A DNA stretch of 64,000 nt from NCBI RefSeq assembly GCF_029392855.1, contig NZ_CP113945.1:1364001-1428000 (forward strand), given 5' to 3'. The notes under the pieces were generated by a model. It had not been told where the DNA came from and did no database searches. It worked only from the letters and a program-made list of their open reading frames with translations. The stretch's first letter is position 1, and every line of letters starts with the position of its first letter. The stretch comes from Lactobacillus sp. ESL0680. GTDB taxonomy: Bacteria > Bacillota > Bacilli > Lactobacillales > Lactobacillaceae. The translations under genes were made by a program, and so were the position numbers. Of the stretch, positions 8,307-16,768 are shown piece after piece.

Positions 8307-9589
8307 TGCCCAAACAAGAAGTTAGTCACCAAAAAGCTGCAGTACTTGGTCTCCAGCATCTCTTAGCCATGTATTCCGGCGCCGTAGCTGTGCCACTACT
8401 AATCGGCAGTGCATTAAAATTCAATGTCGGACAGATGACTTATCTTGTTTCTATCGACATTTTTATGTGTGGCCTTGCCACACTCTTGCAATTGATAAGC
8501 AACAAGTTTTTTGGTATTGGCTTTCCCGTTATTTTGGGGTGTGCCGTTCAAGCCGTTGCTCCTTTACAAATGATTGGCAAGAAATTCTCAATCAATGATG
8601 TGTATGGCGCAATTATTGCCGCTGGGATTTTTGTTATTCTAATTGCTGGTATCTTTGCCAAAATCAAGAAATTTTTCCCGCCAGTCGTCACGGGCACGTT
8701 AATTACAACAATTGGTCTAACCCTAATCCCTGTTGCTATTCAAAACATGGGCGGGGGCAATAGCACTGCCAAAGATTTCGGCAGTGGTCAGAATTTACTT
8801 TTAGCATTTGTAACCTTGGTGGTTATTTTAGCCTTAGAAATTTGGGCAAAAGGATTTTTACATTCAATTTCCGTATTAGTCGGGTTAATTGTCGGTACGA
8901 TACTTGCGGCCTGCATGGGACTAGTTTCCTTTGAACCCGTTTTGCAAGCTTCATGGTTCCACTTGCCGCAATTATTTTACTTCGGTGTACCGCACTTTGA
9001 ATGGTCATCAAGCCTGACGATGATTATCATCGCACTGGTTTCCATGGTCGAATCTACTGGCGTCTTCTTTGCGACCGGCGATTTAATCCACCATAACGTC
9101 AGCGAAGAAGACCTCAAAAAAGGTTATCGTGCTGAAGGATTAGCGCAAATCTTTGGCGGCTTATTTAATGCCTTTCCATACACTACATTTTCTCAAAATG
9201 TTGGTCTGTTGCAACTATCGGGAATTAAGACTAAACGGCCAATTTATTGGGCTGCAGGATTATTAATGGCAATGGGTCTGCTGCCCAAGATTGGCGCGCT
9301 TGTTACTATTATCCCCACTCCCGTTTTAGGTGGCGCAATGCTTGTGATGTTCAGTATGATTGCCGTTCAGGGCATGAAAACTTTAACTAAGGTTGATTTG
9401 AACAACAATAACAACATTTTAATTATTGCCATCTCAATCGGCTTAGGTCTCGGGGTTACCATTTACCCGCAAATATTCCAAAATTTGCCGGCAACAATCC
9501 AGTTGTTCCTATCCAACGGAATTGTGATTACCAGCCTATCAGCAACTATTCTCAACTTGCTGCTTAAGGGGAAAACTACTAAACAATAA
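8306..9589 (+). CDS. pbuX: Xanthine permease, NCS2 family
   Basis: Membrane symporter for xanthine of the nucleobase-cation NCS2 family. 427 residues with about 12-14 hydrophobic segments. N-terminal QHLLAMYSGAVAVPLLIG is the standard NCS2 opening, and the motif region with GLFNAFPYTTFSQNVGLLQ is the signature loop that carries the conserved Asn-Val-Gly. It follows xpt with a 1-bp overlap and shares its riboswitch. A strong terminator follows at 9643-9679. Confidence 0.93.
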   Translation: MPKQEVSHQKAAVLGLQHLLAMYSGAVAVPLLIGSALKFNVGQMTYLVSIDIFMCGLATLLQLISNKFFGIGFPVILGCAVQAVAPLQMIGKKFSINDVYGAIIAAGIFVILIAGIFAKIKKFFPPVVTGTLITTIGLTLIPVAIQNMGGGNSTAKDFGSGQNLLLAFVTLVVILALEIWAKGFLHSISVLVGLIVGTILAACMGLVSFEPVLQASWFHLPQLFYFGVPHFEWSSSLTMIIIALVSMVESTGVFFATGDLIHHNVSEEDLKKGYRAEGLAQIFGGLFNAFPYTTFSQNVGLLQLSGIKTKRPIYWAAGLLMAMGLLPKIGALVTIIPTPVLGGAMLVMFSMIAVQGMKTLTKVDLNNNNNILIIAISIGLGLGVTIYPQIFQNLPATIQLFLSNGIVITSLSATILNLLLKGKTTKQ

Positions 9590-9600
9590 TCTTCTATTAT

Positions 9601-9634
9601 GTAAGTATGTTTTCTTTTCTTAGAAAATACTTAC
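9601..9634. repeat. Long hairpin just after pbuX
   Basis: GTAAGTAT-g-TTTTCT and AGAAA-ATACTTAC form a long stem with a short T-rich loop. It is not followed by a U-tract, so it may protect the 3' end of the mRNA rather than terminate. Confidence 0.5.
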
Positions 9635-9642
9635 CTGCACCT

Positions 9643-9679
9643 AAAAAGGAGCTGCTTCAATTTAAAGTGGCTCCTTTTA
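9643..9679 (+). terminator. pbuX terminator
   Basis: AAAAAGGAGC ... GCTCCTTTTAT hairpin with U-tract, 54 bp after the pbuX stop. Confidence 0.7.
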
Positions 9680-9717
9680 TTTACTATACACTATTTATTT
9701 CCTGTTACAGTATTTGC

Positions 9718-9723
9718 TATAAT
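9718..9723 (+). promoter_or_regulatory. Toxin 1 promoter, extended -10
   Basis: TTTGCTATAAT is a TGn-TATAAT extended -10, the same element preceding all three modules (10116-10121 and 10514-10519 in the others). The expected transcript start is about 9730. Confidence 0.6.
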
Positions 9724-9736
9724 TAATTGTCACTGC

Positions 9737-9770
9737 CAGCCCTCCTGTATTACCAGAAGGGAGGTGAGAA
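9737..9770 (+). promoter_or_regulatory. SD-sequestering leader hairpin of toxin 1
   Basis: CCCTCCTG pairs with CAG-A-AGGGAGG, burying the strong ribosome site GGGAGG. The same arrangement is in copies 2 and 3. Self-inhibitory leader helices of this type are typical of Fst/par toxin mRNAs. Confidence 0.55.
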
Positions 9771-9771
9771 A

Positions 9772-9894
9772 ATGAATTCATTTTTCATGGCTTTTGTGGT
9801 TGCTTTTATTCAAAAATTGGCCGCATGGTCCTTTGAAGAAATAATAAAGTTAATATCACACTTTATTCGCAACCATGGTGGTGACAAGAAGTGA
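9772..9894 (+). CDS. Small membrane peptide, type I toxin candidate, copy 1
   Basis: 40 residues: a hydrophobic N-terminal half (MNSFFMAFVVAFIQKLAAWS) and an amphipathic, charged tail (EEIIKLISHFIRNHGGDKK). Size, one membrane span and a charged C-terminus resemble Fst/Lpt toxins, although the Pro typical of Fst is absent. AGGGAGG precedes the ATG. First of three tandem homologues spaced about 399 bp. The RNA gene on the opposite strand downstream and the shared start-region repeat support a toxin-antitoxin function; toxicity itself is inferred. Confidence 0.7.
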   Translation: MNSFFMAFVVAFIQKLAAWSFEEIIKLISHFIRNHGGDKK

Positions 9895-9913
9895 TATATC
9901 TGCTCTTAAGTAG

Positions 9914-9991
9914 CAAAAAAAAGCATTACTAAGTTCCATTTAGTAATGCTTTTTATTTTGCTTTGAGAAAACAAATTCATTTTTCTGGTAT
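9914..9991 (-). ncRNA. Antisense antitoxin-like RNA 1
   Basis: Minus-strand promoter TTAACA - 17 bp - TAAAAT (10021-10026 and 9998-10003) gives a transcript of about 75 nt ending at the bidirectional hairpin AGCATTACTAA/TTTAGTAATGCT. Its 5' part is complementary to the toxin 1 start region: the plus-strand copy at 9964-9985 matches 9765-9786 at 20 of 22 positions. This is the par-locus design (convergent RNAs, shared terminator, direct repeat). Confidence 0.65.
9921..9955. terminator. Bidirectional terminator of toxin/antitoxin module 1
   Basis: AGCATTACTAA - loop - TTTAGTAATGCT with TTTTTATTTT on the plus side and TTTTTTTT on the minus side. Confidence 0.8.
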
Positions 9992-10115
9992 GCTTATATT
10001 TTAGCACAGATTACTTAAGTTGTTAACTTTATCGTTGTTTGCAAGATTTCCCAGATTTTAACTACCTGCAGCTTTTATTTACTATACACTATTTATTTTA
10101 TATTACAGTATTTGT

Positions 10116-10121
10116 TATAAT
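10116..10121 (+). promoter_or_regulatory. Toxin 2 promoter, extended -10
   Basis: TTTGTTATAAT matches the extended -10 of module 1. Confidence 0.6.
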
Positions 10122-10170
10122 TAATTATCACTGCCAACTCTCCTGTCTCACCAGGAAGGGAGGTGAGAAA

Positions 10171-10293
10171 ATGAACTGGCTTATTAAAGCGTTTGTGATT
10201 GCACTTATTCAAAAATTAGCCGTATGGTCTTTTGAAGAGATAATAAAGTTAATATCACGCTTTATTCGCAATCATGGCAGTGGTCAAAAGTGA
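10171..10293 (+). CDS. Small membrane peptide, type I toxin candidate, copy 2
   Basis: 40 residues starting MNWLIKAFVIALIQKLAVWS and ending SRFIRNHGSGQK. Copies 1 and 2 share about three quarters of their residues, with the core QKLA.WSFEEIIKLIS identical. The frame is open upstream to 10039, but the ATG at 10171 is fixed by AGGGAGGTGAGAAA before it and by alignment to the other copies. The second of three tandem modules. Confidence 0.7.
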   Translation: MNWLIKAFVIALIQKLAVWSFEEIIKLISRFIRNHGSGQK

Positions 10294-10313
10294 TAGTGTT
10301 ATTCTTTCTGAAT

Positions 10314-10387
10314 AACAAAAAAGCATTACTAACTTCTACTTAGTAATGCTTTTATTTTTGAGAAAATGTACTGGTTTATTCTCGCGT
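10314..10387 (-). ncRNA. Antisense antitoxin-like RNA 2
   Basis: Minus-strand promoter TTAACA - 18 bp - TAGAAT (10418-10423, 10394-10399). The RNA ends in the AAGCATTACTAA/TTAGTAATGCTT hairpin. The repeat at 10359-10380 matches the toxin 2 start region 10164-10185 at 20 of 22 positions, including the module-specific ACTGG..TATT segment. Confidence 0.65.
10321..10358. terminator. Bidirectional terminator of module 2
   Basis: AAGCATTACTAA / TTAGTAATGCTT stem with T-tracts on both strands. Confidence 0.8.
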
Positions 10388-10513
10388 ATCTATATTCTAG
10401 CACAGATTTGCTTAAGTTGTTAACATTATCTTTATTTACAAAATTTCCCAGGCTTTAGCTTACTTGCACCTTTTATTTACTATACGCTATTTATTTTCTA
10501 TTACATTATTTGT

Positions 10514-10519
10514 TATAAT
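10514..10519 (+). promoter_or_regulatory. Toxin 3 promoter, extended -10
   Basis: TTTGTTATAAT as in modules 1 and 2. Confidence 0.6.
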
Positions 10520-10568
10520 TAATTGTCACTGCCAACCCTCCTGTTTCACCAGGAAGGGAGGTGAGAAG

Positions 10569-10691
10569 ATGGTTTGGCTTATTAAGGTTTTCGTGATTGC
10601 TCTTGTTCAAAAATTGGCCGTGTGGTCTTTTGAACAAATACTAAAGTTAATATCACACTTTATTCGCAATCATGGCAGTGACCATAAGTGA
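10569..10691 (+). CDS. Small membrane peptide, type I toxin candidate, copy 3
   Basis: 40 residues starting MVWLIKVFVIALVQKLAVWS and ending SHFIRNHGSDHK. It is closest to copy 2. The in-frame extension upstream to 10464 is a shadow; GGGAGGTGAGAAG fixes the start. The repeat linking it to its own antisense RNA is weaker (15 of 22 positions) than in copies 1 and 2. Confidence 0.7.
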   Translation: MVWLIKVFVIALVQKLAVWSFEQILKLISHFIRNHGSDHK

Positions 10692-10713
10692 TAGTGCTAT
10701 TCTTTCTGAATAA

Positions 10714-10785
10714 CAAAAAAGCATTACTAAGTACAAGTTAGTAATGCTTTTATTTTTGAGAAAATGATCTGGATCTCTCTAGGTT
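10714..10785 (-). ncRNA. Antisense antitoxin-like RNA 3
   Basis: Minus-strand promoter TTAACA - 18 bp - TAAAAT (10816-10821, 10792-10797). Ends in the GCATTACTAA/TTAGTAATGC hairpin. Its repeat at 10757-10778 matches the toxin 3 start region at only 15 of 22 positions. Confidence 0.6.
10721..10756. terminator. Bidirectional terminator of module 3
   Basis: GCATTACTAA / TTAGTAATGC stem with T-tracts on both sides. Confidence 0.8.
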
Positions 10786-10914
10786 TTCCTTATTTTAACA
10801 CAAATTTGCTTAAGATGTTAATAGACACATCAAAATTTCATTAGCATCTGTTGTCTAATTAATACCTTCTTTGCTTACAAAATAACACTAATTATTAATT
10901 TGAACTTATTTAGA

Positions 10915-10944
10915 TTGCCAGATAGCCCTTACTTTTAATACAAT
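10915..10944 (+). promoter_or_regulatory. pepD promoter
   Basis: TTGCCA (10915-10920), 18 bp, TACAAT (10939-10944), 32 bp before the start codon. Confidence 0.55.
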
Positions 10945-10975
10945 AGTAGGTAAAGCAAACAGAAAGGATTTATTT

Positions 10976-12388
10976 ATGAAACAAACAGAATGTACCACAA
11001 TTTTAGTTGGTAAAGATGCTTCACTCGATGGCTCAACCATGATCGCACGTAGCGAAGATGGTGGCAGAACCATTATCCCTGAAGGATTTGAAGTTATTAC
11101 ACCAAACAAACAACCTAAGCACTACGAAAGTGTCATCAGCCACCAAAAGATTGACGATGACGACCTATTGGCTAACCCGTTACGTTACACCAGTGCTCCT
11201 GACGTCTCTGGCGAAAGCGGTATTTGGGCAGCTGCCGGAATTAATTCCGATAACGTTGCCATGACTGCTACCGAGACCATTACCACCAATTCCCGAATTC
11301 AAGGAATTGATCCATTGACTGCAGAAGGCGGCCTTGGCGAAGAAGACTTTGTCACTTTAACATTACCATATTTGCATTCAGCACTTGACGGTGTTAAGCG
11401 TGTCAGCTACTTACTTGAAAAATACGGCACTTACGAAATGAACGGTATGGCTTTTGCCGACAAGGATGAGATCTGGTACCTAGAAACTATCGGCGGCCAC
11501 CACTGGATCGCACGGCGGATTCCAGACGATGCTTACGTAATTGCACCTAACCGCTTAAATATTGACGAATTTCACTTTGGTCAAGAAGGCTTCATGGCCT
11601 CAAACGATTTAGAAGATTTAATCGCTGAATACCACTTGAACCCTGACCGTGAAGGCTACAACATGCGTCACATCTTTGGCAGCTCAACTATTAAGGATGC
11701 CCATTATAACAACCCACGCGCATGGTTTGTTCACAACTACTTTGATCCTGAATTTGGCGGCAAGCCAAGCGACCAAGACCAACCATTCATCTGTCATGCT
11801 AACCGCAAGATTAGTATCGAAGATATTGAATGGGTTGAAAGTTCTCACTACCAAGATACACCTTACGACCCTTATGGTACTGGAACAGATGCCGAAAAGA
11901 AAACTTTCCGGTCAATCGCACTTAACCGTAACTTTGAAACCCATATTTTGCAAGTAAGAAATGATGTTCCTGCAGAAATTGCCGGCGTCCAATGGCTTGC
12001 CTTTGGACCAAACAGCTTCAACTGCATGGTGCCATTCTACACTAACATTTCAACCACTCCTGCTAGCTACCAAACTGGTGCTAAGTTCGACTTAAACAAG
12101 ATCTTCTGGTTGAATAAGTTAACGGCACAACTCGGCGATACTAACTTTAAAGTTTACGGCGAATTGGAAACTGACTTTGAACAAAAATCACAGTCTGAAT
12201 GTCACATGATCCAACATGAAACTGACAAGAAGGCCAAAGATTTATCCGGTCAAGAATTAACTGATTTATTAGATCAAGCTAACCAAAAGATGGCTGACCA
12301 AGTGTACAACAACACGATTGAACTCCTTGGCAACATGGTTGACGAGGGTCACAGTCTAATGACTTTGAAGTATGACTTACTTGACTAA
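10976..12388 (+). CDS. pepD: C69-family dipeptidase
   Basis: Cytoplasmic dipeptidase of the Ntn-hydrolase family C69 (PepD type), 470 residues, part of peptide utilisation in lactobacilli. The nucleophile is the early Cys6 in MKQTECTTILVGKDASLDGS; the family usually has no cleaved propeptide when Cys lies this near the N-terminus. Further conserved blocks are TARSEDGG-like MIARSEDGG, AMTATETI, GTYEMNGMAFADKDEIWYLE and NRLNIDEFHF. Preceded by AGAAAGGA. Monocistronic, with a terminator at 12409-12437. Lactobacilli carry several PepD paralogues, so the exact paralogue letter is not assigned. Confidence 0.9.
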   Translation: MKQTECTTILVGKDASLDGSTMIARSEDGGRTIIPEGFEVITPNKQPKHYESVISHQKIDDDDLLANPLRYTSAPDVSGESGIWAAAGINSDNVAMTATETITTNSRIQGIDPLTAEGGLGEEDFVTLTLPYLHSALDGVKRVSYLLEKYGTYEMNGMAFADKDEIWYLETIGGHHWIARRIPDDAYVIAPNRLNIDEFHFGQEGFMASNDLEDLIAEYHLNPDREGYNMRHIFGSSTIKDAHYNNPRAWFVHNYFDPEFGGKPSDQDQPFICHANRKISIEDIEWVESSHYQDTPYDPYGTGTDAEKKTFRSIALNRNFETHILQVRNDVPAEIAGVQWLAFGPNSFNCMVPFYTNISTTPASYQTGAKFDLNKIFWLNKLTAQLGDTNFKVYGELETDFEQKSQSECHMIQHETDKKAKDLSGQELTDLLDQANQKMADQVYNNTIELLGNMVDEGHSLMTLKYDLLD

Positions 12389-12408
12389 TTATTTAACAAT
12401 TTAACAGG

Positions 12409-12437
12409 CAGCAGAGTAATTACTCTGCTGTTTTTTT
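12409..12437 (+). terminator. pepD terminator
   Basis: Perfect CAGCAGAGTAA/TTACTCTGCTG hairpin followed by seven T. Confidence 0.85.
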
Positions 12438-12440
12438 GAA

Positions 12441-12474
12441 CAAAAAAGCTTGAAGCAAATTGCTTCAAGCTCTT
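12441..12474 (-). terminator. murA terminator
   Basis: AGCTTGAAGCAA/TTGCTTCAAGCT hairpin followed on the minus strand by TTTTTTG. Confidence 0.85.
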
Positions 12475-12483
12475 TTGATTAAC

Positions 12484-13758
12484 TTATTTTTCTGGTACAT
12501 CTTGAATGGTGACATCAGCACCAAGCAAGCGAAGTTTTTCCTGAACACGGTCATAACCACGTAAGATATTGCCCGCATTATTAATAACGGTCGTTCCGTC
12601 AGCCATCAAGCCAGCAATCATCAGGCAAGCGCCGGCGCGAATTTCGCCAGCGGCTACTGTTGCCCCATGCAGCTGCTTAGTTGGATAAACTAAAATAATA
12701 TCATCCTCGGCTTTAATATCTGCACCCATCTTGCGCAATTGCTCGATGTGACCAATCCGTTTAGGATAAATGCGGTCGATAATGACACCCTCACCATTTT
12801 TAGCTGTTAATAAGAGCGGCGTTACCGGCTGCTGCAAATCTGTTGCAAATCCCGGATAAGCTGCCGTCTTAATCTGCGTCATTCTGAGTTCGCCAGCTGG
12901 ATAAACAAACAGTGAATCTTCATCTGCATCGATGACTACGCCCATTTCTTCAACCTTAGCCAGGTATGAATCAAGGTGTTCTTCAATAATATTATGAATA
13001 CGAATACCATTACCCATACAACCGGCTAATGATATATAAGTACCAGCCTCAATTCGATCGGGAATAATTGTGTGCGGCGTTTGCGCACGCAATTGCTCTA
13101 CTCCTTCAATCCGAATTGTATCAGTCCCAGCACCGCGAATAATGGCCCCCATATTATTGAGAAAAGTTGCTAAATCAATAATTTCTGGTTCTTTAGCAGC
13201 ATTATCAATTACTGTTTGACCATGCGCAGTTACGCTAGCCATAATAATATTCATCGTTGCCCCTACTGAAGGCATCTTCAGGTGAATTGTCGCACCATGA
13301 AGTCCATCTTCGGGAGATTTAATTGTTATTTGATCGTTTTCATTTTTTACACATGCGCCTAAGGCTTCAAAGCCCTTAATATGCTGGTCGATGGGACGCG
13401 GCCCAATATCATCCCCACCGGGAAAGCCCACAACAGCCTTACCAAAACGGCCAAGCAACGCGCCCATAAAATAATATGAGGCGCGCAAGCTTTTGATTTT
13501 ACCGCTTGGTAATGGGCTCATCTTAATGTTTACTGGGTTAATGTGCAATGTTGTTTCGTTAAAATCACTCTCAACATCCATTTCACTCAATAAATCCATT
13601 AAGTTGTCAACGTCAGCAATCCTTGGAACACCTTCCAAAGTTACTGGAGTACGCGACAAAATCGATGCTGGAATCAGTGCGACAGTTGAGTTTTTAGCGC
13701 CACCAATCCAGACATCACCCTGCAGGGGCTTTCCACCATGAATTATCATTTGCTTCAT
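12484..13758 (-). CDS. murA: UDP-N-acetylglucosamine 1-carboxyvinyltransferase, Asp-type
   Basis: Transfers enolpyruvate from PEP to UDP-GlcNAc, the first committed step of peptidoglycan synthesis. 424 residues, full length, opening with GGKPLQGDVWIGGAKNSTVAL, where the Lys-Asn pair is conserved. The active-site loop reads GFPGGDDIGPRPIDQH: the residue aligned to the fosfomycin-target Cys115 of E. coli MurA is Asp (residue 116, codon 13411-13413). Asp-type enzymes are known to be naturally fosfomycin-insensitive. It lies downstream of pyrG on the same strand with a terminator between. Firmicutes often have two MurA paralogues; this could be either. Confidence 0.93.
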   Translation of the reverse strand: MKQMIIHGGKPLQGDVWIGGAKNSTVALIPASILSRTPVTLEGVPRIADVDNLMDLLSEMDVESDFNETTLHINPVNIKMSPLPSGKIKSLRASYYFMGALLGRFGKAVVGFPGGDDIGPRPIDQHIKGFEALGACVKNENDQITIKSPEDGLHGATIHLKMPSVGATMNIIMASVTAHGQTVIDNAAKEPEIIDLATFLNNMGAIIRGAGTDTIRIEGVEQLRAQTPHTIIPDRIEAGTYISLAGCMGNGIRIHNIIEEHLDSYLAKVEEMGVVIDADEDSLFVYPAGELRMTQIKTAAYPGFATDLQQPVTPLLLTAKNGEGVIIDRIYPKRIGHIEQLRKMGADIKAEDDIILVYPTKQLHGATVAAGEIRAGACLMIAGLMADGTTVINNAGNILRGYDRVQEKLRLLGADVTIQDVPEK

Positions 13759-13820
13759 TGGCGAAAAAATCCTTTTCTATTTTCGATTAATCATAATAAT
13801 GTTAAAGGAATTTTACAGAA

Positions 13821-13848
13821 AAAACAAGAGAAGACCTCTGTCTTCTCT
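13821..13848 (-). terminator. pyrG terminator
   Basis: AGAGAAGAC-ctct-GTCTTCTCT hairpin followed on the minus strand by TGTTTTTT. Confidence 0.8.
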
Positions 13849-13883
13849 GTTCAAAAATCAGATTTTTGTATTATTCAAACCGA

Positions 13884-15518
<1,635 letters not shown>

Positions 15519-15550
15519 TTAAATAATATCCAGAAAAATAATTAATAAAT

Positions 15551-15574
15551 AAAAAAGCTCCCAACAAAGGGAGC
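15551..15574 (-). terminator. pyrG leader attenuator terminator
   Basis: Transcript hairpin GCTCCC - TTTGTT - GGGAGC followed by TTTTTT, 20-odd nt after the start of transcription. Its 5' strand (CTCCCTTT) can pair with a run of extra Gs added at the 5' end, as in the B. subtilis pyrG mechanism. Confidence 0.8.
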
Positions 15575-15592
15575 ATAAACGCACATAAGGTG

Positions 15593-15631
15593 CCCAAATA
15601 AAATACTATCTATTTTGACCAGAGAAGTCAA
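15593..15631 (-). promoter_or_regulatory. pyrG promoter with GGG initiation
   Basis: TTGACT (15626-15631), 17 bp, TAGTAT (15603-15608), 7 bp, then GGGC with the expected start at 15595. Starting with three Gs is what allows slippage and poly(G) addition when CTP is low. Confidence 0.75.
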
Positions 15632-15636
15632 GAAAA

Positions 15637-16197
15637 TTATTCTTCTTCCTCGTCTTCATCTTCATCATCGTCAAGTTCTGACAATTGACCTTCAATGCCA
15701 TCTGGCAATTCTTCTTCCTCGTCATCAGTTGTGGTGCCGAAGTCTTCGTCGTCATCACCAAAGTCGTCAGTATCATCAGCGGCAGTGGCATCTAAGTCTT
15801 CGTCTTCTGGATCATCGTTATCGTAGTCAATAATATCATCGCTACCAGTTGCGCTAGCCAGGAAGGCGTTAACCTTTTTATGGTGTGAACGAGTATCTTC
15901 CTCGTCCTCATCTTCTGGGTGGTTAACCTCTTCATCAACAGATTCGTATGGGAACCATGATCTTAATGCCCAAACATTCTCACCCATTGAGATGAATTCA
16001 CCATTAGTGTTCATATCCGTATAAAATTGCGGCAGGCGTTCGCGAATTTCTTCGTCACTTTCACCTAAGAATTTTTGTACGGCATTTACTATATCGGCAA
16101 AAGCCATTCTCTTATTATTATCTTCTAAAATTGCGCGAGCAACTTCAATCATTGATAGTTCGTTACGATTTTTGTCTTTAAAGTCGTTTAATCCCAC
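15637..16197 (-). CDS. rpoE: RNA polymerase delta subunit
   Basis: Accessory RNA polymerase subunit of Firmicutes that displaces nucleic acids and improves recycling. 186 residues: a folded N-terminal domain of about 90 residues (GLNDFKDKNRNELSMIEVAR) and an unstructured, strongly acidic C-terminal tail of Asp/Glu runs. A GTG at 16197 is chosen because GAGAGG lies nine bases upstream and it matches the usual MGLN-type start; the in-frame TTG at 16221 would place the SD inside the gene. Its acidic tail DNA is GAA/GAT-repetitive, which produces long spurious frames on the other strand. Precedes pyrG. Confidence 0.92.
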   Translation of the reverse strand: MGLNDFKDKNRNELSMIEVARAILEDNNKRMAFADIVNAVQKFLGESDEEIRERLPQFYTDMNTNGEFISMGENVWALRSWFPYESVDEEVNHPEDEDEEDTRSHHKKVNAFLASATGSDDIIDYDNDDPEDEDLDATAADDTDDFGDDDEDFGTTTDDEEEELPDGIEGQLSELDDDEDEDEEEE

Positions 16198-16243
16198 AAT
16201 TGCATTCCTCTCTTTTACCAATCTTTATTATTTTACTAGGCGT

Positions 16244-16648
16244 TTAAGTAAAAATCAACGTGACAGTATAATTACCTACTAAGTATAGACCACTAAAGAG
16301 GTCATATTCAATTCGAAGTTCTTGGGAACCATCATTTTTAGAGAAAAATTTAATTTGGTTGGTGGTACTGGTTAAGTCCATCTGGTAACCCGCGGCAACA
16401 TACCGACAGGCTTGCTGCTCGCCCAAGCGAAAATGCAGCTGCGAATAATTCTGCTCGTCAGGTTGCCGGCGGATAATTACGTCCCCAGTCTTAATCAAGA
16501 TTTTAACCGGAATCTTGTCATCTTCAAGATAAGAGACTCGGGTAATTGCACCATCTTGCCTCAGTTCACCCACTGCTTTTTTAGTAAATGATTCTGTCTC
16601 CTGCTCCTGCCTAATTGTACTTGTAAATGTCACCGCTACTTTAGCCAT
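16244..16648 (-). CDS. DUF1934-family protein (YwiB-like)
   Basis: 134 residues with alternating beta strands throughout (VAVTFTSTIRQEQETESFTK; DKIPVKILIKTGDVIIRRQ; LRIEYDLFSGLYLVGNYTVT), fitting the calycin-like beta barrel of the DUF1934/YwiB family. Function unknown. The gene lies 47 bp upstream of rpoE on the same strand, its usual neighbour in lactobacilli. Confidence 0.8.
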   Translation of the reverse strand: MAKVAVTFTSTIRQEQETESFTKKAVGELRQDGAITRVSYLEDDKIPVKILIKTGDVIIRRQPDEQNYSQLHFRLGEQQACRYVAAGYQMDLTSTTNQIKFFSKNDGSQELRIEYDLFSGLYLVGNYTVTLIFT

Positions 16649-16768
16649 CCTGCTAAAACCCCATCTATTCTTAAAACATCGCCTAATTTTTGCTATAATT
16701 TAGTCAGTTAAAACTATTCTAAACGATATTTACCCAAAAATTAATAGTCAAGCTTGAGGAATTTTGTG

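Larger units (their letters stand above)
9690..10825. repeat. Three tandem ~399-bp type I TA-like modules
   Basis: Toxin ATGs lie at 9772, 10171 and 10569 (steps of 399 and 398). Each unit has the same order: extended -10, SD-sequestering hairpin, 40-aa peptide, bidirectional terminator, start-region repeat, minus-strand promoter. The promoters and terminators are nearly invariant while the start-region sequence differs from unit to unit. Confidence 0.85.

Noticed and set aside
9690..10825. Tandem units as a CRISPR array
   Set aside because: Units are ~399 bp, contain coding frames and diverged inner segments, and have no short repeat-spacer pattern.
15615..15833. Plus-strand frame opposite rpoE
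   Set aside because: Produced by the Asp/Glu repeat DNA of the delta-subunit tail.
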